Assembly (NCBI GenBank): GCA_964435475.1
Contig: CAYSZB010000010.1
Location: 1 to 52,148 of the forward strand
Origin: CAYSZB01 sp964435475
GTDB lineage: Bacteria; Chloroflexota; Anaerolineae; Anaerolineales; Anaerolineaceae
Length of the DNA stretch: 52,148 bases
Reading direction: 5' to 3'
Part shown: one piece after another, positions 9,801-17,288 of the stretch
How positions within the stretch are numbered: the stretch's first letter is position 1
Layout of the letters: the number at the start of each line of letters is the position of its first letter
The notes under the pieces: generated by a model
Database searches by the model: none
What the model was told of the DNA's origin: nothing
What the model saw: the letters and a program-made list of their open reading frames with translations, nothing else
Translations under genes and position numbers: made by a program

Positions 9801-10386
9801 TGGCATTGTGATCGCCGATGTGGGAGATAAAGGTGCCGGCGCGGCATTGTACATGGCTATGTGCAGGACCCTGTTCCGAAGCTATGCGCCAAACTACCCG
9901 GATGACCCCGCCAGGGTATTGCATGATGTGAATGAAAGGATCATGTCTGACACGCAGAATGGTATCTTTTTGACAGCAGTTTATGCCATCCTTGACCCAA
10001 TACATTCAACCCTAATCTATGCGAATGCCGGTCACAACCCTCCCTGCTACCTGAATTTTGATCACAAAACAGGTATGCGCTCCCTGCTGCCAACGGGTCC
10101 CTTGATTGGTATCTTTTCTGACAGCGCCTGGATCAACCAGAAATTAAAGCTTACACCTGGTGAGACCCTGGTGCTTTACACCGATGGTATTACAGAAGCA
10201 CAAAACCTGGCAGAAGATCTTTACGGTGACAGCAGACTATGCAGCCTACTCCAGACAATTCCACCAACAGATGCCCCCGTGATCATGGGAAGGATCCTTG
10301 ACGACGTGCACAGCTTTGTAGACAGCGCCCCCATCCAGGACGATATCACAATGATCATTCTTAAAAAAGCAGAAAGTAATCAGTAA
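6835..10386 (+). CDS. Zn-ribbon / AAA ATPase / TPR / PP2C-type (SpoIIE, RsbU-like) signalling protein
   Basis: A 1183-residue multidomain protein. An N-terminal zinc ribbon has Cys7, Cys10, Cys21 and Cys24. A P-loop ATPase follows, with Walker A GDARIGKS (72-79) and a Walker B-like LILVLEDIQ, as in AAA_16/STAND regulators. Long helical TPR-like repeats fill about 430-900. The C-terminal phosphatase domain (about 940-1180) has all expected acidic metal-site motifs: SGDFFDF, IADVGDKGAG, YANAGHNPP, LYTDGITEAQ and QDDITMIIL. In known systems such phosphatases dephosphorylate anti-sigma-factor antagonists. Here an ATPase/TPR sensor is joined to that output in one chain. No STAS or anti-sigma partner is adjacent. 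No TM segment is seen, so it should be cytoplasmic. Confidence 0.88.
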   Translation: MDTNRICHNCQKKNPGDAQFCMHCGTNLGDPVGFFLAEKELKSTPSRSELSTLLDLTETLQAGLGGVVVITGDARIGKSQLVRAWQKKMADLHGSKPLRWVIVKPGIVSDESQFAYHGLIRQSFFESGFPLTTEETDPQGDDPISLAAEIQAITGSMPLILVLEDIQTLGRSSIPTIESLVSLTYLAPFMLVLVSRYERTSPGWQVIKKVSDHSDPHVVHINLDAMNRQQTSRLIMEYLDCISEPANLVDEVYRLANGNPGYTLDIIKAIVDQGIIKRSGKRWQIPRNLSGIPIPGEIRDDFHLILNQLPGTSRVTLEVASVIGLTFQRTLIDHIIKKIDPEVPVNQLIALLETNNLFKREQVKPEIIYAFRQPILQAIIYEDIEPARRKQLHFITAEAIQALYPEEINKQATILAYHHIQAGNKGSAGKFFSLAANQALDEERDQEAEELFGRAIAFTKNRRDKAELYLGLGKTLAHQRQHTDAIQTWEKAAKTFIALHDHPMIAKTYALMARSAWGNSDLQKCLEIALAGWELVKEEPATSEHAALVHEIGRAYFFINDMENAQAYCEQALRMTRELKAFDVQAEVLATMGVLPTLPPKKAVAALQASIRLAEQYGLPSTAFRAYINLSSILEDIGEVRLARDQRIKALQFSRSVFFASDEQDVYASIIYADIWLGEFDTARDHLKKLRLFERQGYEKEHGNLSIVMLEGQLERHLGNISRAIELFSEMITEAGKSNVVELVQQGNYYLAEIFLESIFMAEGVISADKVGMAEGFIKRADEVGDVLQAGFFAVSQSIVIKALQGKPAEAEKLLQTLKAGNFAPKAYAKAITLLTEARMAGASQDFKNSLLKYAKCLPFFEKIEARWWVSHIKLEMAILQILINEPESNETAQNLLRECLVEFKDMRCEYYPDVIIDKLRIVRQQAQQQAVTSRLNKRELDQAGRVQTSFIPSNLPDLPGWQISATIEPARETSGDFFDFIKLTSGRFGIVIADVGDKGAGAALYMAMCRTLFRSYAPNYPDDPARVLHDVNERIMSDTQNGIFLTAVYAILDPIHSTLIYANAGHNPPCYLNFDHKTGMRSLLPTGPLIGIFSDSAWINQKLKLTPGETLVLYTDGITEAQNLAEDLYGDSRLCSLLQTIPPTDAPVIMGRILDDVHSFVDSAPIQDDITMIILKKAESNQ

Positions 10387-10418
10387 TCTTTAGCTTGCGG
10401 GTAATTATCTAAATAAAG

Positions 10419-10449
10419 AAAACGGGCTACCTTTTAGATAGCCCGTTTT
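10419..10449. terminator. Bidirectional terminator between the convergent phosphatase and clpC genes
   Basis: AAAACGGGCTA (10419-10429) pairs perfectly with TAGCCCGTTTT (10439-10449) around a 9-nt loop. The A/T-rich stem ends give a U-tract in either direction. Confidence 0.88.
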
Positions 10450-10466
10450 GATTCAGTGCTTAAATT

Positions 10467-12914
10467 TCAACTTACAACAGATTGTTCTTCTTTCTTTCGG
10501 AAGACGATCTCGCCATTCTCCAGGTCTGCCAGAACGGTCTCACCCTCCTTGTATTGACCTGATAGCAGTGCCAAAGAAAGAGGACTTTCGACATGCTTCT
10601 GCAATGCACGTTTAAGAGGTCTGGCACCAAACAGGGGGTCAAAACCGGTTTCAGCCAGCCATTTCTGTGCCTCAGGGGTCAATTCTATCTTGATGCCATG
10701 ATCCTTCAGGCGCTCGTCGATCTCCTTCATCTGGAGGGTCACAATATCCATCATCTGCTCGATACTCAGCGGTGAGAAAATGATCACCTCATCGATGCGG
10801 TTGAGGAACTCAGGTCTGAAGGTGCTCTTCAAAGCCTTCTCGATCTTTTCATGTGATTCTTTATCCTTATCATCACCAGCGCCGAGGAAACCAAGCGTTC
10901 CACCGCGGCTGACAAACTCCGTTCCCAGGTTGCTGGTCATGATCAAAACTGTATTGCGGAAGTCAACCACCCGACCCTGCCCATCGGTCAGGCGACCATC
11001 ATCCAGGATCTGCAGGAGGGCATTCCAAACCTCAGGGTGGGCTTTTTCAACTTCATCGAATAAAACCACCCGGTAAGGTCGCCGGCGAACCGCTTCGGTA
11101 AGCTGCCCACCCTCTTCGTATCCAATATATCCAGGAGGAGCTCCAAAGAGACGCGAGACAGTGTGTTGTTCGCGGTATTCGCTCATGTCGATCCTGACCA
11201 GGGCATCTTCATCATCAAAAAGGAATTCAGCCAATGCCTTGGCCAACTCAGTCTTACCAACGCCAGATGGGCCAATAAAGATAAAGGAGCCATTGGGTCT
11301 GCGGGGATCTTTCATGCCTGCGCGTGAACGCCTTATGGCATCAGCAATGGCAGAAATAGCTTCTTCCTGGCCAACAATGCGTTCATGCAGGCGGGCTTCC
11401 ATCTGTAACAAACGCTCTGCTTCGCTTTCCATCATCTGGGTTACCGGGATGCCGGTCCACTGGTGAATGACCTGGGCAATGTCATTGACATCAACCACCT
11501 CATCCAGCTTATGTTCCTGCTCCCATTTATCACGTTCAGCCTGGAAGGTCTGCTCAATGCGCAACCTTTCCGCTTTCATTTTGACTGCCCGTTCATAATC
11601 ACGCTCAAGGCCTGCCTGCTCTTCTTCGGCTGCAAGGCGATCCATCTCCCGTTTCATTTCCTTTAGATTGTCAGGCAGGGAATAAAGAGCCACCCGCAAC
11701 TTTGCCGCAGCTTCATCGATCAGGTCAATCGCTTTGTCAGGCAGTTTTCGGTCAGACACATATCGTGAGGAGAGCTTAACCGCAGCCACCAGGGCTGCAT
11801 CAGAGAAAGTTACCTTATGATGGGCTTCGTAGCGATCGCGCAAACCTCGCAGCATCTCGATCGTATCTTCCACGTTCGGTTCTTCAACATAGATCGGAGC
11901 AAAGCGCCGTTCCAGGGCAGCATCCTTCTCGATGTGTTTGTGATACTCATCGAGTGTGGTTGCCCCAACACATTGCAGTTCCCCTCTTGCCAGGGCAGGT
12001 TTCAACATATTGGAAGCGTCCATGGCACCCTGGGCAGCACCCGCGCCTACAACAGTATGCAGTTCATCAATAAAGAGGATGATTTCGCCTTCAGAACGCT
12101 GGATCTCCTCGATACAGGCTTTCAAACGCTCCTCAAACTCACCCCTGAAACGTGAACCGGCGATCATACTGCCAAGGTCCAGGGCTATCACTTTTTTTCC
12201 CATCAGGATCTCAGGCACATCATTCTTGGCAATCTTTTGAGAAAGACCTTCAACTATGGCTGTCTTTCCAACGCCAGCCTCACCAATTAATACCGGGTTA
12301 TTTTTCGTTCGCCGGCAAAGGATCTGGATCAGTCGTAATATTTCAGTATCCCGCCCGATAACCGGGTCAAGTTTGCCTTCCTTTGCCATCACAGAAAGGT
12401 CGCGGGAATATTTCTCAAGTGTTTTATAGCGTGTTTCAGCCTTGGCATCATGCACTTTCTGACCACCACGCAATTCGGTTATCGCATCCAAGAGCCTTTG
12501 ACGATTCAAACCCAGCTCTTCCAACAGCCGTGCCAACTGGGTGTTCTTTTCACCCAGGATGGCCAGAAAGATGTGCTCTGTAGAGATATACTCATCGCTT
12601 AATCGGTTGGCTTCATCGTTTGAACGATCGATCACCATTTTCACCCGCGGGGTGATAAAGACCTGCCCTGATCCACCACCAAAAATGTTTGCTTTGGGCG
12701 TGGTGCGTAAGATCCGATCGAGGCGGTCCGCCAGGGTGGTCGGGTCCACTTTTAAAATTTCCAGCAACTGGGATACTGCGCCTTCAGGCTGTTCGATCAT
12801 TGCCAACAGGATATGTTCAGTGTCAACCTGGTTATGTCCATAGCGCTGGATGATCTCAGCTGCCCGGGTAGCTGCTTCTTGTGCACGTTCTGTAAATCGG
12901 TCAAATCGCATCAT
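10467..12914 (-). CDS. clpC: ATP-dependent Clp protease ATP-binding subunit ClpC
   Basis: An 815-residue Hsp100 unfoldase. Two N-terminal Clp repeats (about 1-150) are followed by AAA domain 1 with GEAGVGKT (211-218), a short UVR-like middle region (about 410-470) and AAA domain 2 with GPSGVGKT (548-555). A LGF tripeptide (674-676) stands where the ClpP-binding loop is expected, and FDPLFGARPLKR lies near the C-terminus. The short middle domain and the LGF loop favour ClpC, which feeds ClpP, over the disaggregase ClpB. Two adjacent ATG codons (12914, 12911) follow AAGGAAA; either could start it. Its own promoter carries a striking inverted repeat. No mcsA, mcsB or ctsR is adjacent. Confidence 0.93.
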   Translation of the reverse strand: MMRFDRFTERAQEAATRAAEIIQRYGHNQVDTEHILLAMIEQPEGAVSQLLEILKVDPTTLADRLDRILRTTPKANIFGGGSGQVFITPRVKMVIDRSNDEANRLSDEYISTEHIFLAILGEKNTQLARLLEELGLNRQRLLDAITELRGGQKVHDAKAETRYKTLEKYSRDLSVMAKEGKLDPVIGRDTEILRLIQILCRRTKNNPVLIGEAGVGKTAIVEGLSQKIAKNDVPEILMGKKVIALDLGSMIAGSRFRGEFEERLKACIEEIQRSEGEIILFIDELHTVVGAGAAQGAMDASNMLKPALARGELQCVGATTLDEYHKHIEKDAALERRFAPIYVEEPNVEDTIEMLRGLRDRYEAHHKVTFSDAALVAAVKLSSRYVSDRKLPDKAIDLIDEAAAKLRVALYSLPDNLKEMKREMDRLAAEEEQAGLERDYERAVKMKAERLRIEQTFQAERDKWEQEHKLDEVVDVNDIAQVIHQWTGIPVTQMMESEAERLLQMEARLHERIVGQEEAISAIADAIRRSRAGMKDPRRPNGSFIFIGPSGVGKTELAKALAEFLFDDEDALVRIDMSEYREQHTVSRLFGAPPGYIGYEEGGQLTEAVRRRPYRVVLFDEVEKAHPEVWNALLQILDDGRLTDGQGRVVDFRNTVLIMTSNLGTEFVSRGGTLGFLGAGDDKDKESHEKIEKALKSTFRPEFLNRIDEVIIFSPLSIEQMMDIVTLQMKEIDERLKDHGIKIELTPEAQKWLAETGFDPLFGARPLKRALQKHVESPLSLALLSGQYKEGETVLADLENGEIVFRKKEEQSVVS

Positions 12915-12936
12915 AGTATTTTTTCCTTAATTCTCT

Positions 12937-12966
12937 ATCTTCCATTATGCATGGAAGATTATAACA
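12937..12966 (-). promoter_or_regulatory. clpC promoter: extended -10 box overlapping an inverted repeat
   Basis: On the minus strand TGTTATAAT (12966-12958) is a consensus extended -10 box. It overlaps by two bases a perfect inverted repeat with 9-bp arms ATCTTCCAT/ATGGAAGAT and a 5-bp centre (12937-12959), so the repeat covers the predicted transcription start. It does not match CIRCE or the CtsR heptad. It may be a repressor site or a 5'-UTR hairpin. Confidence 0.65.
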
Positions 12967-13019
12967 TTTTGATCTTCAAGCTTCTACAAAAATTATATAT
13001 GTAAAGTGTAAAAATTATC

Positions 13020-14039
13020 TTAGAGAATGAGCATGGCATCCCCAAAGGAAAAGAAACGGTAATTTTCCTGTTTAGCCAACTCATAAAGCTCCAATATGCG
13101 TTCCCTTCCTGTAAAAGCACTCACCAACATGAGTAATGTCGATTTGGGGAGGTGGAAATTTGTGGTCATGGCATCCACAACTTTGAACTGGTAACCAGGC
13201 AGGATGTAAAGCCCTGTATCACCAGACCAGGGAAGGACATAACCTTTTCTGGAAGGGTCTGCAGAGGATTCGAGCGTGCGGACCGTGGTAGTTCCTACGG
13301 CAACGACCCTGCCACCCTGTTCCCTTGTAAGGTTGATCCTTTCAGCCACCTCACAAGTAAGTTCACACCATTCCTTGTGTATGACATGCTCTTCAGGATC
13401 AGTCTCAGTGACCGGGGCGAAAGTATCCAAACCGACATGCAAAGTCACTTCAGCAAAGGAAATACCCTGAGCCTCAAGATCCTGTATCAATTGAGGTGTA
13501 AAATGCAGACCCGCAGTGGGTGCAGCGGCTGAGCCTGGCGCGGCGGCGTAGACCGTCTGGTAACGAGCGGGATCCTGCAATTTTTCATGGATATACGGCG
13601 GGAGGGGAACATGCCCGACCCGGTCAAAAAATGTCTCGATCGGGTTTTCAAAACAGATGACACGCTGTGCCCCATCCAAAACAGCCGTAACATGCGCACC
13701 CGGGCCATTCTCAATTACCAATTGGCGTCCTGGTACGAGTCCTGACCCACCTACAAGGCATAACCATTTCAAATCATCAATTTTACGCAGCAGGAGGATC
13801 TCAACCCGCCCGCCTCCGGGCATTTTCCTGGCAAAAATTCGGGCGGGAATAACCCTGGTCTGGTTAATGACCAAAAGATCACCTTTTTGCAGAAATTCTC
13901 CCAATTGTTTAAATGTCCTGTGGCAGATATAGTTTAATGATCGGTCAAATACCAGCAGTTTTGAATTGTCACGGGGTTCTATGGGTTTTTGAGCGATATA
14001 GGATAAAGGCAGGTCGTAATTAAAATCCTCAGTGTTCAT
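13020..14039 (-). CDS. queA: tRNA preQ1(34) S-adenosylmethionine ribosyltransferase-isomerase
   Basis: A 339-residue QueA, which moves the ribosyl part of SAM onto preQ1 at the wobble position of GUN-anticodon tRNAs to give epoxyqueuosine. It has the family segments FNYDLPLSYIAQKPIEPRD at the start, AAPTAGLHFT in the middle and TTNFHLPKSTLLMLVSAF near the end. Length is typical. It lies 45 bp downstream of ruvB on the same strand, a ruvB-queA pairing common in bacteria. With Elp3 and the Trm9-like gene it is a second anticodon-modification function in the window. Confidence 0.96.
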   Translation of the reverse strand: MNTEDFNYDLPLSYIAQKPIEPRDNSKLLVFDRSLNYICHRTFKQLGEFLQKGDLLVINQTRVIPARIFARKMPGGGRVEILLLRKIDDLKWLCLVGGSGLVPGRQLVIENGPGAHVTAVLDGAQRVICFENPIETFFDRVGHVPLPPYIHEKLQDPARYQTVYAAAPGSAAAPTAGLHFTPQLIQDLEAQGISFAEVTLHVGLDTFAPVTETDPEEHVIHKEWCELTCEVAERINLTREQGGRVVAVGTTTVRTLESSADPSRKGYVLPWSGDTGLYILPGYQFKVVDAMTTNFHLPKSTLLMLVSAFTGRERILELYELAKQENYRFFSFGDAMLIL

Positions 14040-14084
14040 TCTTTTCCCGCCAAATCAGGATAATGTGATTGATAACGTTTCTGT

Positions 14085-15128
14085 TCAGCCTTGTTCGTCA
14101 AATAGCGTGGGTTGGGCGTGGGTGCCATTGTATTTGATGCCAAGGTGGTCATACGCCAGGGGTGTGGCGATCCTGCCCTGTGGAGTGCGCTCAAGAAAGC
14201 CCATCTGCATCAGGTAAGGCTCAACAACATCCATGATGGTATCCGTCTCCTCGCTGACCGAAGCTGCAATTGTGCTCAAGCCAACTGGACCGCCAGTAAA
14301 CTTTTCAATTATGGTTAACAGAACCCGGCGATCCAGGTCATCCAGACCCATCATATCAACATGCATCATTTCAAGGCTGGCATAAGCGACATCGTTTGAG
14401 ATGACGCCTCCTGCGCGTACCTGGGCATAATCCCTTACCCGGCGCAGCATCCTGAGGGCAATACGCGGCGTACCCCTAGACCGGCGGGCGATCTCATGGA
14501 TGCCATCTTCGTCGTAAGGTATATTCAACAACCCTGCTCCCCTGCGGATGATGGACGAAAGGGCCTTTTCATCGTAGTACTCCAGGCGATGAACCGCGCC
14601 AAACCTCGATCGAAGCGGAGAGGTCAGCAAAGCCAGCCGGGTGGTCGCGCCAACCACGGTAAAACGCGGCAGCTTGAGACGGATCGATTTCGCAGCAGGT
14701 CCCTTGCCGATCACAATATCCAGGGCAAAGTCCTCCATTGCCGGGTAAAGCACCTCTTCCACTGCCCTGCCCAGCCGGTGGATCTCGTCAATAAACAGGA
14801 TGTCACCCGCCCGCAGGTTGGTCAATATGGCAGCCAGGTCACCTGCCCGCTCAATCGCAGGACCCGAGGTGATCTTGATATTTACTCCCATTTCAAAAGC
14901 CAGGATGTGTGCCAGCGTGGTCTTGCCGAGACCCGGGGGACCATAAAACAGGACATGATCCAGTGGCTCCCCTCTCAACTTGGCTGCTTCAATGAAGACA
15001 GCCAGATTCTCCTTTACTTTATCCTGCCCGATCAGGGTTGCCAGTGAGTTGGGGCGCAGCGAGACATCCATTTTATCTTCGGGTTTCAAACCACGATCCA
15101 GGATGTTTTCATCCATTTTATCCGTCAT
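14085..15128 (-). CDS. ruvB: Holliday junction branch migration helicase RuvB
   Basis: A 347-residue AAA+ motor that, with RuvA, drives branch migration of Holliday junctions. Walker A is GPPGLGKT (63-70), Walker B with sensor is IDEIHRLG (from 113), and the C-terminal winged helix contains LLTIIEKFTGGPVGL. The start at 15128 is supported by a -10 box 7 nt upstream and an absence of any Shine-Dalgarno sequence, so the message may be leaderless. It probably forms an operon with queA. ruvA and ruvC are not adjacent. Confidence 0.97.
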   Translation of the reverse strand: MTDKMDENILDRGLKPEDKMDVSLRPNSLATLIGQDKVKENLAVFIEAAKLRGEPLDHVLFYGPPGLGKTTLAHILAFEMGVNIKITSGPAIERAGDLAAILTNLRAGDILFIDEIHRLGRAVEEVLYPAMEDFALDIVIGKGPAAKSIRLKLPRFTVVGATTRLALLTSPLRSRFGAVHRLEYYDEKALSSIIRRGAGLLNIPYDEDGIHEIARRSRGTPRIALRMLRRVRDYAQVRAGGVISNDVAYASLEMMHVDMMGLDDLDRRVLLTIIEKFTGGPVGLSTIAASVSEETDTIMDVVEPYLMQMGFLERTPQGRIATPLAYDHLGIKYNGTHAQPTLFDEQG

Positions 15129-15135
15129 GCCTGAA

Positions 15136-15141
15136 ATTATA
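15136..15141 (-). promoter_or_regulatory. -10 box, leaderless start of ruvB
   Basis: TATAAT on the minus strand is followed by TTCAGGC and then ATG 15128, so transcription should begin at or next to the start codon. No convincing -35 box. Confidence 0.55.
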
Positions 15142-15225
15142 CTCGCTCCAGGTCAGTAATATCAGCTTTTCCTGTCATAAGACAGATTCTTGGATACAAT
15201 TAGGAAAAACAAAGGATACACACCG

Positions 15226-15780
15226 ATGAAACTTGTAAACATTTCGCCTGAGCAATTAGCCGTACGGTCACATGACCTTTTTCATTTTCAGAACTTATTA
15301 CTAACATGTGGTGATCACGAAAAAGGTCATTTCAACACAATGACCATCGCATGGGGTTCCATTGGCACGATGTGGTCCAAACCCTGTGTATGGGTGTTCG
15401 TTCGTCCATCCAGGTACACCTTCGAATTTATGAACACATACAGTGATTTTACAGTGACGGCTTTTCCCCGAAAATATCATGCTGCCCTGTCTTACCTAGG
15501 ATCTCACTCCGGGAGGGATTCAAACAAGATCCTGGAAGCAGGTTTGACGCCCATCGCAGCAACACTGGTGGCATCTCCAGCTTTCACTGAAGCAGAGTTG
15601 ATCATAGAATGCAAGAAGATCTATTTCCAGGACCTTGATCCCGAGAAATTCCTTGACCAGACAATTTTCAGGTCATACCCCAACCCGGATTATCACCGGA
15701 TGTACATCGGTGAAATTGTCTCGATCCTGGGTGATGAGAAATTCTTACAGGAAAAAACTGAACAAGCTGATGAGTTATAA
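15226..15780 (+). CDS. Flavin reductase-like (FMN-binding split barrel) protein
   Basis: A 184-residue protein that I place in the flavin reductase-like FMN-binding family (DIM6/NTAB) from segments such as NTMTIAWGSIGTMWSKP, FVRPSRYTFEFM and FTVTAFP. Members bind FMN in a split beta barrel and act as NAD(P)H:flavin reductases or unassigned flavoproteins. I start at ATG 15226, about 8 nt after AAAGGA; an ATG 36 bp upstream has no such site. It is the first gene of a co-directional run including a B12-binding protein and MeaB, which may only reflect shared transcription. Substrate unknown. Confidence 0.8.
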   Translation: MKLVNISPEQLAVRSHDLFHFQNLLLTCGDHEKGHFNTMTIAWGSIGTMWSKPCVWVFVRPSRYTFEFMNTYSDFTVTAFPRKYHAALSYLGSHSGRDSNKILEAGLTPIAATLVASPAFTEAELIIECKKIYFQDLDPEKFLDQTIFRSYPNPDYHRMYIGEIVSILGDEKFLQEKTEQADEL

Positions 15781-15810
15781 TCTTAATAAATAATATTGAG
15801 GAAAATGGAT

Positions 15811-16215
15811 ATGGCTGAGAAGAAAATCAGGGTTCTAATTGCTAAACCAGGGTTGGATGGGCATGATCGGGGGGCCAAAGTCATTGCCAGGGCACTGCGG
15901 GATGCCGGCATGGAAGTGATCTACACAGGGTTACGCCAGACACCGGATATGATCGCAGAAGCTGCCCTGCACGAAGATGTCGATGCAGTCGGCCTTTCCA
16001 TCCTCTCAGGGGCACATAATGCACTGGTTCCACAGGTCATCGAAAAACTGCGCAAGAACGGGCAGGGGGAAGTCATGGTGTTTCTTGGCGGGATCATCCC
16101 CGAACAGGACATCCAACCACTTCTGGATGCTGGAGTCAAGGCAATATACGGTCCAGGCACAAATACACAAGTAGTGTGCGAAGACATTAAAACTGCAATG
16201 GCAGAAAGATCTTGA
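15811..16215 (+). CDS. Stand-alone cobalamin-binding subunit of methylmalonyl-CoA mutase type
   Basis: A 134-residue B12-binding domain with DGHDRG (Asp16, His18, Gly21), the DxHxxG motif whose His ligates cobalt, followed by the SILSGAH and GGIIPEQD segments. It matches the C-terminal domain of methylmalonyl-CoA mutase as a separate protein, as in split mutases. I chose ATG 15811, 8 nt after AGGA, over an in-frame TTG at 15796 and ATG 15805, which is too close to that site. It overlaps the MeaB gene, the chaperone of the same enzyme. The catalytic large subunit is not in the window. Confidence 0.9.
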   Translation: MAEKKIRVLIAKPGLDGHDRGAKVIARALRDAGMEVIYTGLRQTPDMIAEAALHEDVDAVGLSILSGAHNALVPQVIEKLRKNGQGEVMVFLGGIIPEQDIQPLLDAGVKAIYGPGTNTQVVCEDIKTAMAERS

Positions 16216-17261
16216 GCAAAGCAAAGAGCAACCTTGTTGAAGAACTATTAAAGGGCAACAGGTTAGCGCTTGCCCGAACTCTGACCCAGGTTGAGAATTC
16301 CACGCCGGAAGGCATTTCTGCCCTTGAACAACTTTTCCCGCTGACAGGCAATGCCTACCTAATAGGCATTACAGGCTCACCAGGATCCGGCAAGAGCACA
16401 CTGGTCAATTCCCTGGCAAACCACCTCAACCGCCACCCGATCAGTTACACAAGCCACAAAATTGCCATCATAGCTGTGGACCCGACCAGCCCTTACACAG
16501 GCGGTGCCATGCTGGGCGACCGCATCAGGATGCGGGACCTGGCTGGCAACCCGGACATCTTCATCCGTTCAATGGCTTCGCGGGGGGCTGTGGGTGGACT
16601 GGCACACACAACTGCGGCTGCCTGCCAGGTATTGGATGCGGCAGGCTATGGAACGATCATCATCGAGACTGTTGGTGCCGGTCAATCTGAAGTCGAGATC
16701 GCCGGACTGGCGCATACGGTGGTGGTAGTCGAATCCCCGGGAATGGGCGATGAGATCCAGGCGATTAAAGCCGGGATCCTGGAGATAGCCGACATACTGG
16801 TAGTTAACAAAGGCGATCATCCCGAGGCACAAAAGACGGTTAATGCCTTACGATCGATGCTTGAAATGGCACACGGCAATGGCATGCGCTTGCCATCCAG
16901 GGAACACCTGTTCGAAAGATATACTGCTGCCGGCGACTCCTCCGAGGCTCATTCGAACGAGCATTTGTGGTTACCCCAGGTCGTAACAACCGTCGCCACA
17001 GAAAATCTTGGGGTACAGGACCTGGTTGTGCAATTGAAGAAACACAACCTTTTCCTGCATGAGACACAGTTATGGGAAAAACGCGCCAAGAACACCATCC
17101 AGGTGGAACTCGAAATCCTGTTGCGAAATGCCCTGGCGCAAAAGTGGGCCAACAGCATGCCGCCTGCTTTTATAGCCGAGGTGCTGGAGGATCTTTATAC
17201 GCGCAAGATCGGACCACATACAGCAATCGAGAAGTTATTGGCTTATAATTCATCTTTATAA
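16212..17261 (+). CDS. meaB: Methylmalonyl-CoA mutase-associated GTPase MeaB (ArgK)
   Basis: A 349-residue G3E-family GTPase that protects and reloads B12-dependent acyl-CoA mutases. Its P-loop is GSPGSGKST (55-63); further motifs are VDPTSPYTGGAMLGDRIRM, ETVGAGQSEVEIA and the guanine-specificity VNKGDHPE. The start is a TTG at 16212 that shares bases with the upstream stop codon (TTGA), giving tight coupling to the cobalamin-binding subunit. The order B12 subunit then meaB strongly suggests a mutase system. Substrate is probably methylmalonyl-CoA, though isobutyryl- or ethylmalonyl-CoA mutases use relatives of the same proteins. Confidence 0.95.
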   Translation: MSKAKSNLVEELLKGNRLALARTLTQVENSTPEGISALEQLFPLTGNAYLIGITGSPGSGKSTLVNSLANHLNRHPISYTSHKIAIIAVDPTSPYTGGAMLGDRIRMRDLAGNPDIFIRSMASRGAVGGLAHTTAAACQVLDAAGYGTIIIETVGAGQSEVEIAGLAHTVVVVESPGMGDEIQAIKAGILEIADILVVNKGDHPEAQKTVNALRSMLEMAHGNGMRLPSREHLFERYTAAGDSSEAHSNEHLWLPQVVTTVATENLGVQDLVVQLKKHNLFLHETQLWEKRAKNTIQVELEILLRNALAQKWANSMPPAFIAEVLEDLYTRKIGPHTAIEKLLAYNSSL

Positions 17262-17288
17262 AAATCCTTTATTCAGGAGTTTTCAGGC

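Noticed and set aside
12915..13019. CIRCE or CtsR operator in the clpC promoter
   Set aside because: Neither the TTAGCACTC-N9-GAGTGCTAA pattern nor a tandem GGTCAAA heptad is present; only the unrelated inverted repeat is seen.
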